Below are positions 58,601-64,000 of a DNA stretch of 64,000 nt, one piece after another (the stretch's first letter is position 1; every line of letters begins with the position of its first letter). Under the pieces are notes generated by a model. That model had not been told where the DNA came from, did not search any database, and worked only from the letters and a program-made list of their open reading frames with translations. Position numbers and translations under genes: made by a program. This stretch comes from Todiramphus chloris collaris (taxonomy: Eukaryota > Chordata > Aves > Coraciiformes > Alcedinidae). The stretch is from assembly GCA_025345505.1 (NCBI GenBank), contig JANVCC010000072.1, positions 1 to 64,000 on the forward strand, read 5' to 3'.

Positions 58601-59988
58601 TAGTGACAAGTTCTTGCTAAGAGAGAAATACAGTTCCTTGTACAGAGGAAACCTGAGTCAAGACAAAATTAGAAGTTTTCTTTCTTCACAGAAAAAAAAA
58701 AAAAAGGGTAAATTTCCTCACTAGAACAAAAATGAGATTCTGCAAACTAATGAAAAAAAAAAATCATACTTTAGCAATGAAGAGCTCAAGACTTAGTCTC
58801 ACATTTAAAAAAAAAAAATAAAAAATCACTGAACTGAAATAGTGGTATATTTTTCAAACAAACAGTCAAAGCATCAGCCAAGCCTCCTTGCCTGGTACAA
58901 TGGCTTTGTTCAACAGTGAAAGGATCACAGTCTGGTTCTCAGTCACTAAAAGACTATGTAGACATCACTGAAATGTAATGAAATTATTTTTCTTCAACCT
59001 GGGAGTCAAGTTTCTAGGTCCCTTTCATGCAGCAAACTGAAAGCTGCAAGATAGTTTGTTTGGCTTGAAACATTATATATTGGCAAGGAAAGTCGCTATT
59101 AATGGCAGGTTCTCTCTTTTTTTAAGTGAAAAAAAGAAAGCTATTTTCCTACTGTATTAAGGCTTCCTGTTCTCTGGAAATTAAAGTTACTTTCATAAAA
59201 TAAATCCAATCCAGTGTTTTTCATGCAAATATTCCCAGTAGCTGTGGATGGAGTGCTGCACTATCAGATCCTGAAACTAAAACTATCAAGAAGGAAAAAA
59301 TTAGAAGCAGGAGGCCAAATACTGAAGACTCAAATTATGAAAAGGCGAGGAGAAGCAATAAGGTCTGTGAACACTGGAAAAAAACCAATTTATGCATTTC
59401 AAAATTGTTGTGTTGTGGTTTGTTAGCAAGCTAACAAATTGACTGAAAGTACTGCAGGAGGAAAACATACGTCCAGGGAGAGGTGGAGGTTAATTACTTT
59501 GTTTCTTCCACTTTTAAAATAATTCAATTAATTTCTCTTCATCCTGCTAAGACCAGTTTCACCCACCCCCCTTACAGAAAAGTAATTACTTAACATCTTT
59601 GCTTTTTGTCCTCCTCAGAAGCAAACATCCTGCACAGCCAGCTCAACAGCACAACCATTTACTCTAACTGCTCTCAACCATCCTTCTGCCAGCAACCCTT
59701 GAAGACTAGTTACACTACCAGTCCTATGCAAGGATTGCAGGAAAGGACTCACCCTTTGTAGGTGAGCCTATGAATTCTACCAACACACTTCAACCTCCCC
59801 CCACTTCCCTCCACAAAAGGAAAAGAAAATCCATTTTACCGTAGCTTCATTGCAAACTGTGCACTTAACCACATGTTGGTGTAGCTTGCCATCCAAATTG
59901 ATTAGCGACTGGCACACGCGACAGTTTATCACAGGAACACCGCTGGCATCTGGACTTGCAATGGCAGTGTATGGAGGAGGAAGCTCTG
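43507..59988 (-). CDS. PIP4P2: PIP4P2 (TMEM55A), exons 2-7
   Basis: Six minus-strand exons (59988-59840, 58510-58404, 56593-56470, 50947-50895, 44925-44835, 43650-43507) join with GT/AG sites and consistent phases into 222 residues. With about 35 residues expected from exon 1 this gives the family length of about 257. PIP4P2 is a late-endosomal/lysosomal and phagosomal membrane protein described as a type 2 phosphatidylinositol-4,5-bisphosphate 4-phosphatase. Visible parts are a Pro-rich segment, several CxxC zinc-ribbon-like pairs, the CX5R segment, and two C-terminal transmembrane helices ending YPEHSFA. At the CX5R signature this protein reads CKDTSRK, with Lys where human PIP4P2 and PIP4P1 have Arg. 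Exon 1 was not found up to 64000 and should lie further right in a GC-rich promoter. Confidence 0.93.
44835..44925 (-). CDS. PIP4P2: PIP4P2 exon 6, first transmembrane helix
   Basis: 91 nt, acceptor ..attttccaacag, donor GTGAGT. It completes Ile, then encodes [20 protein letters not shown] and [10 protein letters not shown]. The RRRCC stretch is a basic/Cys juxtamembrane motif (candidate palmitoylation site, inferred) before the first hydrophobic helix. Phase 0. Confidence 0.95.
44926..50894. other. PIP4P2 intron 5
   Basis: About 6 kb of AT-rich intron with the GTTTT-type repeat near 49.6 kb; no transposon recognised. Confidence 0.7.
49585..49706. repeat. GTTTT-type simple repeat in PIP4P2 intron
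   Basis: Degenerate (GTTTT/GTTT)n on plus, in the intron between PIP4P2 exons 6 and 5. Similar short A/C or G/T tracts are at 3139-3177, 20640-20702, 42779-42818 and 57598-57660. Confidence 0.8.
50895..50947 (-). CDS. PIP4P2: PIP4P2 exon 5
   Basis: A 53-nt micro-exon with acceptor ..cttttttacag and donor GTAAGT. It encodes [17 protein letters not shown] plus two bases of Ile. The CPHC pair completes the second CxxC module opened in exon 4. It sits alone between two introns of about 5.5-6 kb. Confidence 0.93.
50948..56469. other. PIP4P2 intron 4
   Basis: About 5.5 kb of AT-rich intron; nothing recognised beyond short A runs. Confidence 0.7.
56470..56593 (-). CDS. PIP4P2: PIP4P2 exon 4
   Basis: 124 nt, acceptor ..gttcttaacacag, donor GTAAGT. 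It completes Cys and encodes [40 protein letters not shown] and Leu. The [10 protein letters not shown] zinc-ribbon-like half is very well conserved; Thr in RRIITLGP replaces the usual Asn. Phase 0 at the end. Confidence 0.95.
56594..58403. other. PIP4P2 intron 3
   Basis: 1.8 kb, with an A/C-rich simple repeat at 57598-57660; no other feature seen. Confidence 0.7.
58404..58510 (-). CDS. PIP4P2: PIP4P2 exon 3, CX5R segment
   Basis: 107 nt, acceptor ..tttgtttag, donor GTAAGA. It encodes [20 protein letters not shown] then [15 protein letters not shown] plus two bases of a Cys codon. The proposed catalytic signature is C-x5-R; here it is CKDTSRK (codons TGT AAG GAT ACA TCT CGG AAA), so the last position is Lys. 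Gln in RCQCNC, where human has Pro, is a second change. The frame and both splice sites are intact. Confidence 0.94.
59840..59988 (-). CDS. PIP4P2: PIP4P2 exon 2
   Basis: 149 nt, acceptor ..gatctcttgcag, donor GTAAAA. It finishes a split Ala codon, then encodes 49 residues: [40 protein letters not shown] and KCTVCNEAT. It carries the PPPY element and the first Cys-x2-Cys pairs. Phase 0 at the end. The next exon upstream (exon 1, N-terminal ER/SPLL region) is not in the window. Confidence 0.95.
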
Positions 59989-62900
59989 CTGCAAGAGATC
60001 AGGAAATCTCCGTTGAAAAAGGAAAGGTTTAGAGGATCCTAAAACACTGTCAGCAGAAAGAGCCTCTAACAGTCACAGCCTCAAAAAAAAAAAAAGAAAA
60101 AAATGTTAAAAAAAAAATAAAAAATCAAAGTTAATGATTAAACATAAAACAAAGCTAAGTTTGCTTTCCCCTTCCCAACAACTTCTGTGACCCAAACATC
60201 AATGCTAGCTGTACCTAAAGCATACCAGCAACACAAACACACCTGGAATCAGACTAGAAAAGCAGATCAGACAAAGGGCTCATCGATGCAACTTTGTTTT
60301 CAAACCATTTGGGAAGGGGAAAAGACAACCCAAACAAACCCCAAACCCACCACAACTAGCAGCAATCAGAAACTGGCTGCTGAAGAAGGAAAACAAGACA
60401 CGGGTGAAGAGGAGAGCCATAACCAGCATTTAGAAACATCTCGAGGGACTAAAACACGGACAAGTGTTTATCATATAGTAACGTACTACAGGTAAAAATA
60501 TAGAGAAGTCCTTTAAGGAAACAGGTCTTTAACGGGAAGTGGCATGAAGCACTTCCTTTTTGAATGCAACAGCAAATTTATGCTATCTTAAAGAACAAAA
60601 AAGATGAACTGAATCCTCCAAGCTTCTGCTTTTAGGGGTTCCAGATATTTTTGTTGCCCGAGAGCCAAAGCACAGAGGCCCAAGAAAGTCTTTAGTCACT
60701 GAGGACAGGTTAACATAAGAGATAATACAGCAGCATCAGTCCCCCCTGTAGAATAGCAGCTTTCAGCTTTACCAGTCCTGAGCCCACGACAAACTAGGGA
60801 GGAAACTCTCAAGATCTTTCCCGGTTTAAGAATCCACGGAATGAAAACAGTTCAACACAGCAACTTCTCACAAGCTCATTACTGCAATTGCTTGGTGTGC
60901 AATAGCAGCAGCTCTTATTTCCTCAAGACATTCAGGTCTCTTCAGGTAAGAAAATATGGAATGGGCATATTTAGTAGTCTATAGTTAACTTTTTTGTACT
61001 AACAGTATGAAATACTCTGCAGCCTTGAACTTCAAATAATTATTTCATTATAACATCCAACCAGACAATAAAATCTTCAGAGAAGCAATGAGATATCAGC
61101 CTACTTGCATTTTACAAACAACACTACACAGAACAGTATCTGCTGGGGGGTGGCAGGTGAAACCAGAGGCTGCTATCAAAGCTGACAAGCCCAAGTTTTA
61201 AATCTAAGCCTCTAAGAAAACACTCGTCACTCCTTCACTGTGTTTTAAAGTGAGTGTCTTAAGCTGGAGGGATATAAGAAACCCTGCCTGCCCTTCAGAT
61301 CCAAAAACTGTCACAAACTGTTGAAGCAGCACTGCTGTTCAGTGCTCTACCTCTTTGCAACTTGGCTTAGGAATGATCCAGACCTGTACTTGATTGTAAC
61401 TCAACACAGGCAGCAGAAGGAAGGTGGACACCTTGAGGGTCTCAGAATCACATCCAACATACTTGAATTATTTCAGATGAGAAACAAAATTAACTTATAT
61501 GCAGCAATGTGATTGTGAAGTCATCATACAAATTGATGCTTTGTTACTTGAGCAAGTGAGTTTCAACAGGTAACTTAAAGCGTTGTTCTCATTTTTCGGT
61601 TTCTGAGGAATTGTGTTCTGAGAAAACACAGCATCCAGTCAATTTCTTAAAAATGACACTATTTTGCAGTATTGTTATACTCTATTTTCAGTATAAGACT
61701 GCCACATGGTAAAGAGGAAATATTACACAGCATTAACAAAGAACACAAACGAGACAAAGCCCAAATTTCCTCTTTGGCAACTGGAAACAAGCTTACTAGA
61801 TAGCTGCAGAAATCAGGTTTGAGATTTGGATGATGGGAACAGCAGTGTCTTAGCGGAAAGTAGAAAAGTCAAGGCTGCTCCAAGGGGGTTTTGGCCATAA
61901 GCAGGCTGCTTATCTGCTCCTGCAACAAGCAGTTGACGTGCTTTCTGTCTAGGAGAATAGGTAGCCGTAAGACAGAAGGCATGTCCAGCAGACCAAACAC
62001 CAAACTCTATCAAGACACCACAGCAGTTCAATTCTAGCTTTGAGGTTGCTTTTCTGAAAAGAACAGAACTTCTCTGCTTTGTCCTCTCTGTTGAAAGAGC
62101 GACTTCTCAGCTCTATCAGCTGGGCACAGGGCAGCTGTACTAAGGAAAGGCAAACTGCATCTTGAAGAGTACTAGAAAGTAAAGAGAGACACCCAGTCAC
62201 CCACCCACACACCCTCCCCAGCCTTTCAGCTTTCCACAATCCTGGAATACTTTAAGGATTGGCAGCTATACCCTTCTAGACAGGTGTAATATTCTATACA
62301 CTACTTTTAAGTGACAATTCTTAGGACTTTGAAAGGTGGTTACATCTACAGAGACTGCCAGCCACTCCTCCTGCCTCATACTGGAGCTGCTCAGCTTCCA
62401 GGTAAGCAGCCTCTCTGTTCCTGTCCTGCTGGCTCAGCAAATTTCAGCTAGCAAGCTAATAATGGCTGCTTTTCAGAGCAGTGCTGCAGCAAGTAACATT
62501 TGCTACAGAGCAGAAAGCTGGAGGTATCCTGGCACTGCAACCTTCATGCTTAAAGAAAAAAATGCATTTGGAAGTGCTCCAAAAACCAAACCAGCAAAAG
62601 CCACCAAAAGTAAGTTTGAAGTATATTGGAGAGAGGAAATGAAAACTAAAATAAAGGCATTGTCTCAGAATTTGCTGCTGACCCTTAATAAGAAGGTTTC
62701 AAAGCACATTAATATGCTTTGCCTTTATTTCTGGGTTTTTTGACAGCTTGAATTTCAGGCTCTAACGTCTAAAACCAGTTCATAAAGGTCCATCATGTTG
62801 GATGTGACTGGATGGTAGGCAAGTTTCACATATATACCAGAGGCTTCAGGGTATATTTAATGAGATACTGAACTTCCTTCTGCTGACACACCAGTTTACA

Positions 62901-64000
62901 GCTATATTATCAGTTTTTCTTGGGGCACAAAAAAAAAAAAATCTAGTAGCAATTAGTTCAGTAAGATTAGCAGAGCACACTACCATGCAGTACACCTGAC
63001 TCTAACCTACAAATCCCTCCTCATCACCACAAAATAAAGATGCAGTGGAAGACACGACATATTCAACCCTAGAAATTCCCTGTGGTGTTTGTGCCCTTAC
63101 CTTCCTTGGTATCTGAAGGATGGAAACCAGAGGGAACCACTTGAAGCTTAGCTGGGTCAAACAGGAATGAGTTTGGTTTGTATATTTAAATTTTTTAAAG
63201 CAAACAAACCAAACTTCTCTATCCTGACCTGGGAGGAGGTGGGTGAGGGAAAAGTAGTAATCTATGTCACAGACAGGTAGTTAAGAACTGAGAAAGCCTG
63301 AACCATTCCCTCTCCAGGAGGAGGGGGAACAAAAAAAAAAAAAGGAGCAAGCACTGAATAACCACCCTACTCAGGGAGCAGTGACGGTGTCACCCTTTGT
63401 CCACGTGAGAAGTTTGTTAAATACAATACCCTGCATCCACATCAAAAATATTCTTCTTGCTTGCTTCTACTGGTAGGAACAAACACTGAGCCATCACCAG
63501 GACTCAACTGCCCACCTGCTTGCACTGAAATGTGTCAGCTGGGTCTCAGCTGCAGCCCACTAAAGGAAGAGGAGGATACTTTCAAACCATGGCCTAATTT
63601 AAAGCTGGGGATGACATATTGGGCACAGAAGATAATTACAGGGATAGATCTGTTAATTTACACTCAGGTGGTAGTTTGGAGGGCAAAGGGCTCCTTCCTC
63701 AGCTCCACAGCAGTCAGGTGGTGTAAAGCCAGGAACCTCTGCAGAAAGGGGGTTTGGAAGCAAACCCCATCTCTTCATCCAGAATGCTTCTTCCCTATAG
63801 TCTAGACTTGCATTAGGGAGAGAGGTAAAGGCTGCCTGTTAGCTAAAAAGACAGTTTAGGTTCCACAGATCCTCTCACTAAGGATAACTGACAGAGCAAG
63901 GAAACTGGAGCTACCGGGTCTATGTCACAGCTCTGCAAAATTCTGTTGTGCGTGTATCTTTGAGTTCTGTAGAACAAGTTTTAAGTACTACCTAGTATGC
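59989..64000. other. PIP4P2 intron 1 (partial)
   Basis: AT-rich, no GC-rich first exon and no N-terminal PIP4P2 coding sequence, so exon 1 and its promoter lie to the right of the window. Short poly-A runs are at 60083-60118, 62930-62941 and 63331-63343. Confidence 0.65.

Noticed and set aside
59989-64000. Search for PIP4P2 exon 1
   Set aside because: No GC-rich segment and no matching N-terminal codons on the minus strand, so not annotated here.

Overview
This is bird nuclear DNA, AT-rich and mostly intronic or intergenic. The evidence is several CR1 LINE fragments with the avian-type 3' end, avian ERV-type LTRs, and vertebrate exons with GT/AG splice sites. From the translated exons I recognise three genes, in the order found at human 8q21.3: NECAB1 (+ strand, 3' end only), C8orf88 (- strand, apparently complete coding region) and PIP4P2/TMEM55A (- strand, exons 2-7). 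All family comparisons are from memory; no database was searched.

Layout. 1-1628: a fragment related to the CpG island at about 28.9 kb, joined to a 1477-bp segment (152-1628) that recurs almost perfectly and in the same orientation at 31207-32683. 1629-9003: the last two NECAB1 coding exons (4217-4308 and 8644-8672), an intron carrying two opposed CR1 fragments, and 3' UTR. About 9.3-15.5 kb: the convergent NECAB1/C8orf88 intergenic space, with two solo LTRs (each with target-site duplications) and CR1 fragments. About 15.6-25.1 kb: C8orf88 coding exons on the minus strand. 26.4-27.9 kb: a 1.5-kb CR1. 28.57-29.35 kb: a CpG island containing a minisatellite and a 10-N assembly gap, the probable C8orf88 promoter. 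About 29.9-30.55 kb: an ERVL-like LTR. 31.2-32.7 kb: the second copy of the duplicated segment. 32.7-42 kb: intergenic, with nothing recognised. 43.5-60 kb: six PIP4P2 exons; exon 1 should lie beyond 64000.

Functionally these are neighbours, not a pathway. NECAB1 is a neuronal EF-hand/ABM-domain calcium-binding protein. C8orf88 is a small protein with a 4E-BP-like eIF4E-binding motif. PIP4P2 is a late-endosomal/lysosomal membrane protein described as a PtdIns(4,5)P2 4-phosphatase.

I found no wholly new system. The points most worth checking are an in-frame TAG in the penultimate NECAB1 exon, Lys in place of the motif Arg in the PIP4P2 CX5R signature, the near-identical direct repeats flanking C8orf88 with an unrecognised membrane-protein-like ORF inside each, the gap in the C8orf88 CpG island, and a CR1 abutting a C8orf88 splice acceptor.
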